A DNA stretch of 64,000 nt, from the NCBI GenBank assembly GCA_947479085.1, contig CANJYB010000010.1, positions 62,001 through 126,000 on the forward strand, given 5' to 3'. Every line of letters starts with the position of its first letter. Position 1 is the stretch's first letter. The DNA comes from Bacteroidota bacterium (GTDB lineage: Bacteria; Bacteroidota; Bacteroidia; 2-12-FULL-35-15). The notes beneath the pieces were generated by a model. It was not told where the DNA came from. It saw only the letters and a program-made list of their open reading frames with translations, and did no database searches. Made by a program: the position numbers and the translations under genes. Positions 35,901 through 44,612 of the stretch are shown piece by piece.

Positions 35901-36196
35901 TGACAAACAAATCGACATCAACAATGAAGATGCTTTTAAACGTGGGCTTTGGAGAAGGAATATCCTTTATTGTTTTACTTGGTATAGCGATGCCATTAAA
36001 ATACCTTGAAGGTATGCCCACACCAGTTCGCGTAATCGGGATGCTTCATGGGGTATTGTTTATCTGGTATGCCATTTCTCTTTTGCAGGCTAAGAGAGCC
36101 AATGGGTTTACCAATCAACAAACAATTATTGCTTTTCTATTGTCATTTCTTCCTTTCGGAACATTTTTTCTGAACAAAATTTTGAAGAAGAAATAG
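35900..36196 (+). CDS. DUF3817 membrane protein
   Basis: 98 residues, three hydrophobic helices. The family pattern GEGISFIVLLGIAMPLKY, then RVIGMLHGVLFIWYAI, fits DUF3817, a small integral membrane protein often annotated from the YdzA/MnhG neighbourhood; function unknown. TGATG overlap with the preceding gene implies translational coupling. Convergent with the helicase, with a 3-bp gap. Confidence 0.85.
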   Translation: MTNKSTSTMKMLLNVGFGEGISFIVLLGIAMPLKYLEGMPTPVRVIGMLHGVLFIWYAISLLQAKRANGFTNQQTIIAFLLSFLPFGTFFLNKILKKK

Positions 36197-36199
36197 CTT

Positions 36200-37510
36200 T
36201 TATTTAGAAATCTCCATTTTTACTTTCCGGTTTTTAATCTTTTCGTTTTTAATCAAACCAAGAACAGCATCAATCTTTTTTCTACTAACGGCAGCATAGG
36301 AAGAAAAATCAAGTACTTCGATTAAGCCCAATTCATCTTTATTTAGTTTTCCTTTTTGCAACAACATTCCAACGATGTCCATTTTATTTATTTTATCCTT
36401 TTTGCCAGCAGCAATATAAAGGGTACACCAGGGTGTGTTTTCAGGGAGAATGTTTTTTTCGGGAAGTATTTCCTCCGTTGGTTTTTCTTTAATAAATGTT
36501 GGAACGTATTCTCCTTCAGACAAAATTAAATAGGAAGTTCCTTTTGCATTCATCCGGGCTGTACGGCCATTACGATGGATGAATACATCCTCTGTATGAG
36601 GTAATTGATAGTGAATTATATTTTCTATTTCGGGAATATCTAACCCGCGGGAAGCAAGGTCTGTAGTTATTAAAATATTATTGCTTCCATTCCGTAGCTT
36701 TATCAATGCACGCTCCCTGTCCTCCTGCTCCATCTTTCCATGAAATACCCCGTGAGCTAATCCTTTATTCTTAAGTAATTCGCTAATCCGATCAACTGCA
36801 TCCCTGTGATTACAAAATACCAAAGTTGCCTTATTTCCTAATTTACATATTAAACCAAATAAGGTATCGAGCTTATCGCTACCTGCGGCCTTTACAATTT
36901 TCAGTTTCAACCCAACAGGCTGAGTGGGTGAGTTGGAAAGATAATTCAGGATTTGAGGATTGGTAACGCCTGTGAATAAAGGTATTTCTTTCAGATTGGT
37001 AGCTGAAGTTAATATTCTTTTGTTTATTTTTGGTAATTGATGAACGATAAAAGACATCTCTTCCTGAAAGCCGAATTCAAGTGCTTTGTCAAACTCATCA
37101 AGAACCAATGAAGTAACAGAAGAAGTATCAAAATTACTATTCCGAATGTGATAAGCTAATCTGCCAGGTGTGCCAACAAGCAATGCTGCCGGGTGTTCAA
37201 AGTTATTTTTTTCAGTCCTGGTAGAATGCCCTCCATAACAACAATTGACTTTAAAACCAGTACTCATGGTTTTAAACACCTGTTCAATTTGCAGACCTAA
37301 TTCGCGGGAAGGAACTATTATCATAGCCTGCACTCCCGCTTTATTTTTATCAAGAACCGATAATATTGGTAGTAAAAATCCAATGGTTTTACCAGAACCT
37401 GTTGGCGATAGCAATACTATATTATTGGCTTTTTTGCCTGCCTCAATTGTTGCCAACTGCATTTCGTTCAGCTTTTCAATCTTTAAATTCTCGAGTACTT
37501 TCTTAAACAT
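36200..37510 (-). CDS. DEAD-box RNA helicase, DbpA-like
   Basis: 436 residues from ATG 37510. A longer open frame reaching TTG 37723 exists, but a -7 promoter element (37527-37534) lies inside it and the ATG begins right before the Q motif. Helicase motifs: SPTGSGKT, PSRELGLQ, GTPGRLAYH, VLDEFDKALE (motif II reads DEFD), SAT, ITTDLASRGLDIP and HRNGRTARM. The C-terminal about 75 residues (CTLYIAAGKKDKINK ... GLIEVLDFSSYAAV) form a DbpA-type RNA-binding domain, suggesting a role in ribosome assembly through 23S rRNA. Confidence 0.87.
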   Translation of the reverse strand: MFKKVLENLKIEKLNEMQLATIEAGKKANNIVLLSPTGSGKTIGFLLPILSVLDKNKAGVQAMIIVPSRELGLQIEQVFKTMSTGFKVNCCYGGHSTRTEKNNFEHPAALLVGTPGRLAYHIRNSNFDTSSVTSLVLDEFDKALEFGFQEEMSFIVHQLPKINKRILTSATNLKEIPLFTGVTNPQILNYLSNSPTQPVGLKLKIVKAAGSDKLDTLFGLICKLGNKATLVFCNHRDAVDRISELLKNKGLAHGVFHGKMEQEDRERALIKLRNGSNNILITTDLASRGLDIPEIENIIHYQLPHTEDVFIHRNGRTARMNAKGTSYLILSEGEYVPTFIKEKPTEEILPEKNILPENTPWCTLYIAAGKKDKINKMDIVGMLLQKGKLNKDELGLIEVLDFSSYAAVSRKKIDAVLGLIKNEKIKNRKVKMEISK

Positions 37511-37526
37511 AATTTTATTTATCGGG

Positions 37527-37534
37527 CAAAGGTA
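37527..37534 (-). promoter_or_regulatory. -7 element of the helicase gene
   Basis: On the minus strand the sequence reads TACCTTTG, 16 bp before the ATG at 37510. It supports the shorter helicase start. Confidence 0.5.
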
Positions 37535-37837
37535 TCGTTTATTAGCTGGGGTTAGTTTTAAATCTTTATTGGCTTTAGCTAAATGAAATGCTGCTTTTTT
37601 AGTATTTACAATTGCCTTTAATTTGAAATAACTGCGTTGAAGGGAGTTTAATAAGGCTGCCGTTGTCGGTGTGATAAAACTGGAGGCTCCCACAACATTT
37701 TGTTTTTGTTTTCCTTCATCCAAAGCCGCTTTGCGGGTTAGGTTACTGTTTGGTTGTTGTTTGGCTTCTGCTCACATTTGTTTGATTTTTTAATTAAATT
37801 ATTGATACAAACTGTAAATAAAGTCTTTGTTTTTTGG

Positions 37838-37948
37838 TCAAATTGTGCTTTACCATATAGTAAGGTATTAATTGTTTAAGTCAAATTGGGTTTACCAACT
37901 GGTAAGGTCAAAGATTCTTTAGAATAATCGACCTTACCAGTTGGTAAA
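37838..37948. repeat. Three palindromes with 42-bp spacing
   Basis: The 14-bp palindromes TTACCATATAGTAA, TTACCAACTGGTAA and TTACCAGTTGGTAA occupy 37850-37863, 37892-37905 and 37934-37947. Their centres are exactly 42 bp apart. Copies 1 and 2 are also direct repeats with GTCAAATTG placed 11-12 bp before each. Copies 2 and 3 are perfect reverse complements over 19 bp. 42 bp is about four helical turns, so the sites face the same side of the DNA. Confidence 0.85.
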
Positions 37949-38098
37949 GTTGTTTCTTGTAAAGAAGTTTGCACCTTATTTTTATTCATTTTCAATACTT
38001 TAGCAATTTTACCCTTATTCAAATCACCAAAAATTGCCAATGTGTCAAAGTATTTGGTTTATTTCATTAATTTCGCATTTCCTCGGAAAAAATAAGTA

Positions 38099-39070
38099 AT
38101 GAGTAAGATTAAATACAGGTTTAATACCAAGTCCCTAACCTATGAAAAGGATACAGTATCAGTAGGTAAAAGGGTATGGCAGGTTTTGTCGTACCTGGCC
38201 ACGGGCTTGTTTTTTGCAACCATTACCATTATGCTGGCTTATAAATACCTTGATTCTCCTAAAGAAAAACAATTACAAAGGGAAATAAGTGAGCTTACCC
38301 TTCAATATGAGCTTTTGAATAACAGAATGGGAGAAGTTTCGCAGGTATTGGCAGATATCCAGGACAGAGACAATAACGTTTACAGAACCATTTTTGAGGC
38401 GGAAGCAATTCCTGAAAGTATAAGAAAAGCTGGGTTTGGAGGAGTGGAAAGGTATAAAGAACTGCAAGGGTATAATAATTCTGATTTGATGATTGAAAGC
38501 ACCCAACGACTGGACAGAATAAGTAAACAACTTTACATTCAATCGAAATCATTTGATGAGGTAGCAAAGCTTGTAAAGAATAAAGAACAGTTACTTGCTT
38601 CCATTCCGGCTATTCAACCCATATCAAATAAAGATTTGAAACACGTCCCCTCCGGATATGGATGGAGAACAGACCCAATCTATAAAACACCCGAATTTCA
38701 CCCTGGTCTAGATTTTACAGCAAATGTTGGAACTGAAATATATGCTACCGGAGATGGTGTTGTAATTACTGCTGATGCTGTAATGCAAGGATATGGAAAC
38801 CATGTGGTAATTAATCATGGTTTTGGTTACCAAACTTTATACGGACATATGAGTAAAATGGCGGTTCGCCCGGGACAAAAAGTAAAACGTGGTGAACTGA
38901 TAGGGTTTGTGGGAAGCACAGGTCGTTCCACAGGGCCGCACGTGCATTATGAAGTAATAAAAAATGGAGAGAAAATAAATCCTATTAACTTTTTCTTTAA
39001 TGACCTTTCACCGGCAGCTTATCAGCAGCTGATCAACCTTTCTTCACAGCCTTCACAATCATTCGATTAA
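38099..39070 (+). CDS. M23 family (LytM) peptidoglycan endopeptidase-like protein
   Basis: 323 residues: a membrane helix (about 33-50), a coiled-coil stretch (KEKQLQREISELTLQYELLN), then a C-terminal LytM domain. The zinc site is seen as HPGLDF and GPHVHYEV, with the TLYGHMSKM motif between. Proteins of this shape in Bacteroidota act in cell-wall remodelling or as inactive division regulators; here both the H-x3-D and HxH motifs are intact, so activity is possible. Followed after 21 bp by the amino acid permease. Confidence 0.9.
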   Translation: MSKIKYRFNTKSLTYEKDTVSVGKRVWQVLSYLATGLFFATITIMLAYKYLDSPKEKQLQREISELTLQYELLNNRMGEVSQVLADIQDRDNNVYRTIFEAEAIPESIRKAGFGGVERYKELQGYNNSDLMIESTQRLDRISKQLYIQSKSFDEVAKLVKNKEQLLASIPAIQPISNKDLKHVPSGYGWRTDPIYKTPEFHPGLDFTANVGTEIYATGDGVVITADAVMQGYGNHVVINHGFGYQTLYGHMSKMAVRPGQKVKRGELIGFVGSTGRSTGPHVHYEVIKNGEKINPINFFFNDLSPAAYQQLINLSSQPSQSFD

Positions 39071-39091
39071 TGTGGGTTTTAACTTCTTTTT

Positions 39092-40384
39092 ATGAATAAG
39101 AAAACAATCGGCTTTTATACCGCTACTTCTATTGTCATTGCCAATATGGTGGGAACCGGAGTGTTTACAAGTTTAGGTTACCAGGTACTTGATATTAAGA
39201 ACGGGAGCAGTATTTTGCTGCTTTGGATAATAGGTGGGGTTGTATCATTATTAGGTGCGCTTTGTTATGCAGAAATAGGGACAACTTTCCCCCGTTCGGG
39301 AGGAGAGTATAATTATCTTTCAAAAATATATCATCCTGCTGTTGGGTTTATGTCAGGGTTTGTTTCTTCCACGGTTGCATTTGCTGCCCCGGTTGCAGCA
39401 GCAGCTTTAGCCCTGGGGACTTATTTCAACAATGTGTTTGCTGTTGATCCAAAAATAACAGCAAGTATTGTAGTTGTTGCTTTATCCTTTCTTCATGCCT
39501 TGACCTTGAACTGGGGAGGTAAAATTCAGACGGTCTTTACCGGAATTAAAGTGTTGCTTATTGTTTTGTTTATTGCGGTTGGACTTGGTTCAGGACATAC
39601 CGGAGATGTAAGTTTTGCAATGAACTCCAATACTATGGGAGATATTACCACTGCAGCCTTTGCTATTGCTTTATTTTTTGTTTCCTACTCCTACTCAGGG
39701 TGGAATGCGGCATCCTACATAGCAGGTGAAATAGAAAATCCTCAAAAGAACCTACCTAAATCATTACTGTATGGTACCGCTATTGTAACTGTACTTTATG
39801 TTTTACTTAACTATGTTTTTCTGTACACTGCTCCAATTAATGAATTAGCAGGTAAAGGAGATGTAGGATTCGTTTCTGCTAATTTTATTTTTGGGGCTAC
39901 GGGAGGGAAAATAATCTCCCTAATTATTTCCATTCTCCTTGTTTCTTCGGTAAGTTCGATGGTAATGGCTGGCCCGCGGGTGAGTCAGACTATGGGAAGC
40001 GATATGAAATTCCTTTCCTTCCTGGGAAAAACAACTAAAAACAATACTCCATTAAACGCTACTTTTTTTCAATGCATTATTTCCCTGTTCTTTATCTTTA
40101 CTGCTACCTTTAGCCAAGTAATCACCTATATCGGCTTTATACTTATGCTTTTTACCTTTTTAACTGTATTGGGACTATTTATCATCAGGAGAAAAAAGAT
40201 GAGTATCGCTGGTGCATTTAAAACTCCATTGTACCCTTTAACGCCAATATTATTCCTGATATTTAATTTCTGGCTTCTTTATTTCGGCTTTACCCAAAAA
40301 CCATTTGAATCATTGATTGGAGTGTGCACTGTTTTATTGGGGTTATTGGTTTATTTGATCGGAAGAAAAAAAACAAGCGAGTAA
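39092..40384 (+). CDS. APC superfamily amino acid permease
   Basis: 430 residues, about 12 membrane helices. The N-terminal ATSIVIANMVGTGVFTSLG is the substrate-binding GxG(I/V)F helix of APC transporters, and YSYSGWNAASYIAGEIENP matches the conserved segment after helix 6. Likely amino acid or polyamine uptake; specificity cannot be called. Same strand as the M23 gene, probably an operon. Confidence 0.88.
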   Translation: MNKKTIGFYTATSIVIANMVGTGVFTSLGYQVLDIKNGSSILLLWIIGGVVSLLGALCYAEIGTTFPRSGGEYNYLSKIYHPAVGFMSGFVSSTVAFAAPVAAAALALGTYFNNVFAVDPKITASIVVVALSFLHALTLNWGGKIQTVFTGIKVLLIVLFIAVGLGSGHTGDVSFAMNSNTMGDITTAAFAIALFFVSYSYSGWNAASYIAGEIENPQKNLPKSLLYGTAIVTVLYVLLNYVFLYTAPINELAGKGDVGFVSANFIFGATGGKIISLIISILLVSSVSSMVMAGPRVSQTMGSDMKFLSFLGKTTKNNTPLNATFFQCIISLFFIFTATFSQVITYIGFILMLFTFLTVLGLFIIRRKKMSIAGAFKTPLYPLTPILFLIFNFWLLYFGFTQKPFESLIGVCTVLLGLLVYLIGRKKTSE

Positions 40385-40453
40385 TTAATAAATCTATATT
40401 TGCAAAATTATTTTATAAAATATAAAACTAAAATTTTTCAGACAGAACACAAA

Positions 40454-41674
40454 ATGAAACACATTAATATTTTTATTGCTTTACTATTCGGAACATGCTT
40501 TTTGATGATAAATACATCCTGCGGAAATGCGAGTGAGAAAAAGGAAGTGGTGGCAACCGAGAAAAAGGATACTATAAAAAAAGAGCCTGTCGATTCGTCA
40601 GCTATCGAAGGAAAATCAAGTCTCCCTGTTCACCCAATTTATAATGATGAAGCTAAATATATTGCAGGGATGCGTATTACCAATTCGTCTTATATCGATT
40701 CATCATTAACAAATAATAAAAACTGGAAAGAATATGCATCAGACTTTGATAAAAGTTGGATGAAACTTGATACTTCAAAAATTCAGAAAATGAAAGACTG
40801 GAGAGGAGAGGAATTAAAAGACGCAAATACTAAAACTATTTTCTATCCTTTTTCGGGCGCTGATTTTTTTAATGTTTATACTTTATTCCCGAAGGCAGAA
40901 AGTTATATAATGGTTGGTTTGGAGCCCGTAGGAACACTTCCACATTTTCACAAAGGAATGCCGAAAGATTCTATTTCTTCTTACTTACAAAAAGTACATA
41001 AATCGTTATTCGAAATATTCAATTTTAGTTTTTTCAAGACACATAACATGTCGGTGGATTTTAATTACAAAGATTTGAATGGAACAATTCACCTTATTGT
41101 TTTATTTATTGAACGTACAGGAAATTCAATAGTTGATTTAAAACCTGTAGGTGTAGATAAAGACGGGAAGATTTTTAATTATAAATCGTTTAAAGAACAA
41201 AACAATTCAGGAGACATGAGCAGAGGGACTGAAATTGATTTTATCAATGCTGATCATGTTTTGAAAAAAGCATATTATTTTTCTGTGAATCTTGATAATC
41301 CTCACTTAAGTAAAAACACCAATTTCACTAAAATGGTTGCGAATAACAAAGGCAACATTACTACTTACGTAAAGTCTGCTTCTTATTTAATGCATAAAGA
41401 TTATTTTTCAACTGTAAGAGATTTGATTATCGACAACAGTTCATTTGTATTGCAGGATGACTCCGGTATTCCATACAAATATTTCAAACAGGATGTGTGG
41501 ACTCCTTCATTGTATGGAACTTATACAGGGTCCATTCCATTGTTTTCAGGAGTGTTTCAAGCCGACCTGGATGCTGCTTATAAAGCCAAAGTTGGAGTAA
41601 AACCTCTTAAATTTGGTATCGGATATAAGTACGCTGTTGGGGAATCTAACCTGATGTATTTTAAGAAAAAGTAA
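40454..41674 (+). CDS. Lipoprotein of unknown function
   Basis: Start chosen at ATG 40454, which directly begins a lipoprotein signal (MKHINIFIALLFGTCFLMI, then NTSCGNAS) with the lipid cysteine near residue 23. 406 residues. A charged linker (EKKEVVATEKKDTIKKEPVD) precedes a globular region containing YIAGMRITNSSYIDS, YPFSGADFFNVYTLFPKAE and GVGKPLKFG-like strand segments. No known domain recognised, but the pattern PFSGADFFNVYTLFP is striking and may allow family assignment. Separated from the serine hydrolase by a palindromic element. Confidence 0.7.
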   Translation: MKHINIFIALLFGTCFLMINTSCGNASEKKEVVATEKKDTIKKEPVDSSAIEGKSSLPVHPIYNDEAKYIAGMRITNSSYIDSSLTNNKNWKEYASDFDKSWMKLDTSKIQKMKDWRGEELKDANTKTIFYPFSGADFFNVYTLFPKAESYIMVGLEPVGTLPHFHKGMPKDSISSYLQKVHKSLFEIFNFSFFKTHNMSVDFNYKDLNGTIHLIVLFIERTGNSIVDLKPVGVDKDGKIFNYKSFKEQNNSGDMSRGTEIDFINADHVLKKAYYFSVNLDNPHLSKNTNFTKMVANNKGNITTYVKSASYLMHKDYFSTVRDLIIDNSSFVLQDDSGIPYKYFKQDVWTPSLYGTYTGSIPLFSGVFQADLDAAYKAKVGVKPLKFGIGYKYAVGESNLMYFKKK

Positions 41675-41675
41675 A

Positions 41676-41725
41676 CACCTCACCCCCTGCCCCTCTCCAA
41701 AGGAGAGGGGAGCCAGGGTGTGAAG
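41676..41725. repeat. Interspersed palindromic element (CCCCTCTCC family)
   Basis: Core CCCCTCTCC, loop aaa, GGAGAGGGG (41690-41710), with outer partial arms (CACCCCCTG / CAGGGTG). A homologous copy with the same CCTCAC...CCCCTCTCC order lies inside hutU at 53672-53692. Confidence 0.8.
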
Positions 41726-41755
41726 TATTGAATACATTTTAATCGTTCCTATCTT

Positions 41756-43048
41756 GTGAAAAACGCTATTCATTTCTTTTTGATTTTACTTGTTTCAATT
41801 AGCTTCCTCTTCTTTACCACTTCCAGTTATAGTCAACAAACAAAACAAACGGAAATTACAAATCCGGATGGTGACTTTATTGAACGACTTTTAAAAAGCC
41901 ATCCTAAAGAATTTCAAAACATACTTTCTAATTCAAAAAAGTATGAGGTACAAATTATTTACACTCAAATAAACAGGGATAAAAACAATGTTCCTTCTTT
42001 TAAACAATATACCTATCATCTTGACCCGAAAAATTACTTTTATCCTGCCAGTCTTGTTAAACTGCCTTGTTCAGCTTTGGCTCTTGAAAAACTAAACCGG
42101 TTAAAAATACCTGCACTTGATAAAAACACCTGTATGCAGACGGATAGTGCTTATGCCTGCCAACGAAAAATAACGAAGGACACCACCGCATTAAATAAGG
42201 TACCTACTGTAGCCAATTATATTAAAAGAATGATGCTGGTAAGTGATAATGATGCTTACAGCCGCATTTATGAATTTCTGGGACAGGAGTATATCAATGA
42301 TGAATTAAATAAAAAAGGATATCCTGATATTCGAATCACTCATCGTTTTGATGCAGACTGTGATACCAAACAAAACAAATGCACCAACCAGATAAGGTTT
42401 TGTAATGAAAACGGGCAATGTTTGTATAATCAGCCAATGGTTATGAATACTAAGGAATTGAAAAACCCAACTGGAATAGTAAAAAAAGGAATTGGGTATA
42501 TTGATGGTAAAGGAAGAATGGTTCATGAACCAAAGGACTATACTTATATGAACTATATGAACCTCCAGGATATTTCGGATATTCTGAAAACACTTATTTT
42601 TCCTACTAGTGTTGCAAAAGAAAAACGATTTGACTTGACAAAGGAAGACTATTCTTTTTTATATAAATACATGTCCATGTATCCGAGAGAATCGGATTAC
42701 CCGAGATATAATGTAAAGGATTTTGAAGACAGCTATAAAAAATATTTTATGTATGCCAATACACATAAAAAAATAGAAACCGATTCACTACGGATATTTA
42801 ATGTGGTGGGTCAATCATACGGTAATTTGGCTGACTGTGCTTACATTATAAACCTGGACAGGAAGATTGAGTTTATGCTTTCGGCAGTTATTTATGTGAA
42901 TGAAGATGGAATATTAAATGATGGAAAATATGAATACAAAACCATTGGCTTCCCTTTCCTGGATGCTTTAGGAGATGTGTTTTATGATTATGAATTAAAA
43001 AGAAAGAAAAATTACCTGCCCGACCTAAGTACTTTTAAACTCAGATGA
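41756..43048 (+). CDS. Serine hydrolase, class A beta-lactamase-like fold
   Basis: 430 residues, GTG start with a signal peptide (MKNAIHFFLILLVSISFLFF). The beta-lactamase/transpeptidase motifs are visible: SLVK (SxxK, in YPASLVKLP) and SDN in VSDNDAYSRI. The third KTG-like motif is not obvious and the omega-loop glutamate of true class A lactamases was not found, so it is more likely a periplasmic peptidase or esterase than an antibiotic-destroying enzyme. Function uncertain. Confidence 0.8.
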   Translation: MKNAIHFFLILLVSISFLFFTTSSYSQQTKQTEITNPDGDFIERLLKSHPKEFQNILSNSKKYEVQIIYTQINRDKNNVPSFKQYTYHLDPKNYFYPASLVKLPCSALALEKLNRLKIPALDKNTCMQTDSAYACQRKITKDTTALNKVPTVANYIKRMMLVSDNDAYSRIYEFLGQEYINDELNKKGYPDIRITHRFDADCDTKQNKCTNQIRFCNENGQCLYNQPMVMNTKELKNPTGIVKKGIGYIDGKGRMVHEPKDYTYMNYMNLQDISDILKTLIFPTSVAKEKRFDLTKEDYSFLYKYMSMYPRESDYPRYNVKDFEDSYKKYFMYANTHKKIETDSLRIFNVVGQSYGNLADCAYIINLDRKIEFMLSAVIYVNEDGILNDGKYEYKTIGFPFLDALGDVFYDYELKRKKNYLPDLSTFKLR

Positions 43049-43152
43049 AAGAAATTTTAGAGTTGTAGAATTTTAGAATTATTAAAGTGTGTTTGGAATT
43101 CAGATTTATTTATCTTTACCTCAAATAAAATAATTGCTTTTAAATTTATAAA

Positions 43153-43512
43153 ATGCCCTATAAAGAAACAGAACCTGTAAAGCTGTATTACCAGATTAGC
43201 GAAGTGGCAGAAATGTTTAATGTTAATGCTTCGCTTATTAGGTATTGGGAAAATGAATTTGATATTATTAAGCCTAAACTGAATAAAAAAGGTAACCGGC
43301 TTTTTACTCCCCAGGATATTGAATCGTATAAAATCATATTTAACCTTTTAAAGGTTCAGGGATTGACTTTAGAAGGTGCTAAAAAATACCTGAAGGAAAA
43401 TAAAACGGAAGTAAAACACGAAATAAAAACAGAGAAACCTAAATTTTCTGAAATAGAAGTTAAGTTAATGAAGATTAAAAAATCATTGATTGAACTGAGA
43501 GAAAAACTATAG
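43153..43512 (+). CDS. MerR-family transcriptional regulator
   Basis: 119 residues. Winged helix: YYQISEVAEMFNVNASLIRY, then WENEFDIIKPKLNKKGNRLF and TPQDIESYKIIFNLLKVQ. The family signature for the wing is present. The C-terminus is short and has no effector-binding domain, as in the MlrA/small MerR-like group of Bacteroidota. Targets unknown; its gene ends 8 bp from the convergent hldD gene. Confidence 0.88.
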   Translation: MPYKETEPVKLYYQISEVAEMFNVNASLIRYWENEFDIIKPKLNKKGNRLFTPQDIESYKIIFNLLKVQGLTLEGAKKYLKENKTEVKHEIKTEKPKFSEIEVKLMKIKKSLIELREKL

Positions 43513-43519
43513 CCACTTT

Positions 43520-44485
43520 CTAATAATACCTCTTCCCTTCAAGGTAATTCTCCACATAATCCTTCACCCCTTCTTCCAACGTATGAAAAGGTTTATTATA
43601 ACCAATCGATTTTAATTTGGTCATATTGGCTTCGGTAAAGTATTGGTACTTATCTCTTATATCTGCAGGCGTATCAATGAAATTAATAACCGGAGTTTTA
43701 TTGACTCCTTTAAATGTATTATTAACCAAATCAAGAAAGGTGCGGGCTTTGCCGGAACCTAAATTATAAATACCTGAATCTTTGCGATGATGCAACAGGA
43801 AATAACAAACTTCCACCACATCTTTTACATATACAAAATCGCGAAGCTGCTCCCCGTCTTTATAATCAGGGTTATGAGAACGGAACAACTTTACTTCTCC
43901 CTTTTCCTTTATCTGGTTATAAGCATGCAGTATAACAGAAGCCATGCGGCCTTTGTGATATTCGTTGGGTCCGTAAACGTTAAAGAATTTTAATCCTACC
44001 CAGAAATAGGGTTTGCGTTCCTGCTTTATTGCCCACTTATCAAAATCATTTTTTGAATCTCCGTAAGGATTGAGTGGTTTAAGTTTTTCAATTACTTCCT
44101 GATTGTCTTCGTAACCATATTCACCCAAACCATAAGTAGCGGCTGAGGAAGCATACACCATTGGCAAGCCAAATTCCACACAGATATTCCAGATGGCTTT
44201 GGTATAGTTCAGGTTTAACTTATCAAAAATCTCTTTGTTAAATTCGGTAGTATCTGTTCTTGCTCCGATATGAAATACCATTTGTACCAACCGCTGATTA
44301 TCTCTTAACCATTGAACAAAATCATCGCGATGAATTATTTGAGAAAAGGTTTTCCCTTCGAGATTTTTCATTTTTGTTAGGTCAGAAAAATCATCAACAA
44401 GGATAATATCTTTGAATCCTTCTTTATTTAATTTACTTAACAGACAACTCCCTATGAAGCCTGCTGCACCTGTTACTATTATCAT
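43520..44485 (-). CDS. hldD: ADP-glyceromanno-heptose 6-epimerase
   Basis: 321 residues of the extended short-chain dehydrogenase family. NADP motif TGAAGFIGSCLLSKLN at 5-20, then VYASSAATYG and the catalytic Y-x3-K in NPYGDSKNDFDKW. KYQYFTEANMTKLKSIGY near the end is typical of HldD. It forms ADP-L-glycero-D-manno-heptose for the lipopolysaccharide inner core. The leader is a CAATT-rich repeat. Confidence 0.92.
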   Translation of the reverse strand: MIIVTGAAGFIGSCLLSKLNKEGFKDIILVDDFSDLTKMKNLEGKTFSQIIHRDDFVQWLRDNQRLVQMVFHIGARTDTTEFNKEIFDKLNLNYTKAIWNICVEFGLPMVYASSAATYGLGEYGYEDNQEVIEKLKPLNPYGDSKNDFDKWAIKQERKPYFWVGLKFFNVYGPNEYHKGRMASVILHAYNQIKEKGEVKLFRSHNPDYKDGEQLRDFVYVKDVVEVCYFLLHHRKDSGIYNLGSGKARTFLDLVNNTFKGVNKTPVINFIDTPADIRDKYQYFTEANMTKLKSIGYNKPFHTLEEGVKDYVENYLEGKRYY

Positions 44486-44486
44486 A

Positions 44487-44545
44487 TTTAATTGCTAAAT
44501 TGTCGAATTGTTAAACTGTTGAATTGTCGAATTGCTAATTAATTT
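44487..44545 (-). repeat. Repetitive A/T leader before hldD
   Basis: On the minus strand the last 60 bases before the hldD ATG are a degenerate run of CAATTCGA/CAATTTAG-like units of 8-9 bp. Similar runs precede folE and fabD. Confidence 0.6.
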
Positions 44546-44558
44546 TGTGTTTTTTCTT

Positions 44559-44608
44559 GGGATTGCTTCGGGCGAATCCCGCACTTGGGGGACTTGCAAT
44601 GACAAATG
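44559..44608. repeat. Palindromic interspersed element (GATTGCTTCG family)
   Basis: GGGATTGCTTCGGGCGAATC at 44559-44578 can fold (GGGATT/AATCCC) and is followed by TTGCAATGACA, an arrangement resembling the common Bacteroidota intergenic repeat GATTGCTTCG...CGCAATGACA. Single copy in the window. Confidence 0.5.
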
Positions 44609-44612
44609 CTCC

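Larger units (their letters stand above)
37511..38098. other. 588-bp divergent intergenic region with phased palindromes
   Basis: Region between the helicase and the M23 peptidase genes. It holds a helicase promoter element and three operator-like palindromes at 37850-37947. On the minus strand, 38046-37876 is an open frame of 57 codons whose translation (IFGDLNKGKIAKVLKMNKNK) looks like part of a helix-turn-helix, but no ATG start precedes it, so it is at most a remnant. No RNA gene recognised. Confidence 0.6.

Noticed and set aside
37511-37723. N-terminal extension of the helicase from TTG 37723
   Set aside because: A TACCTTTG promoter element lies in it and the internal ATG 37510 starts at the family's usual position. 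Not fully excluded.
41756-43048. True beta-lactamase
   Set aside because: SxxK and SDN motifs present, but no omega-loop glutamate or clear KTG was found.
44559-44608. tRNA-like hairpin
   Set aside because: Only one short stem with no cloverleaf and no anticodon context; more like an interspersed repeat.
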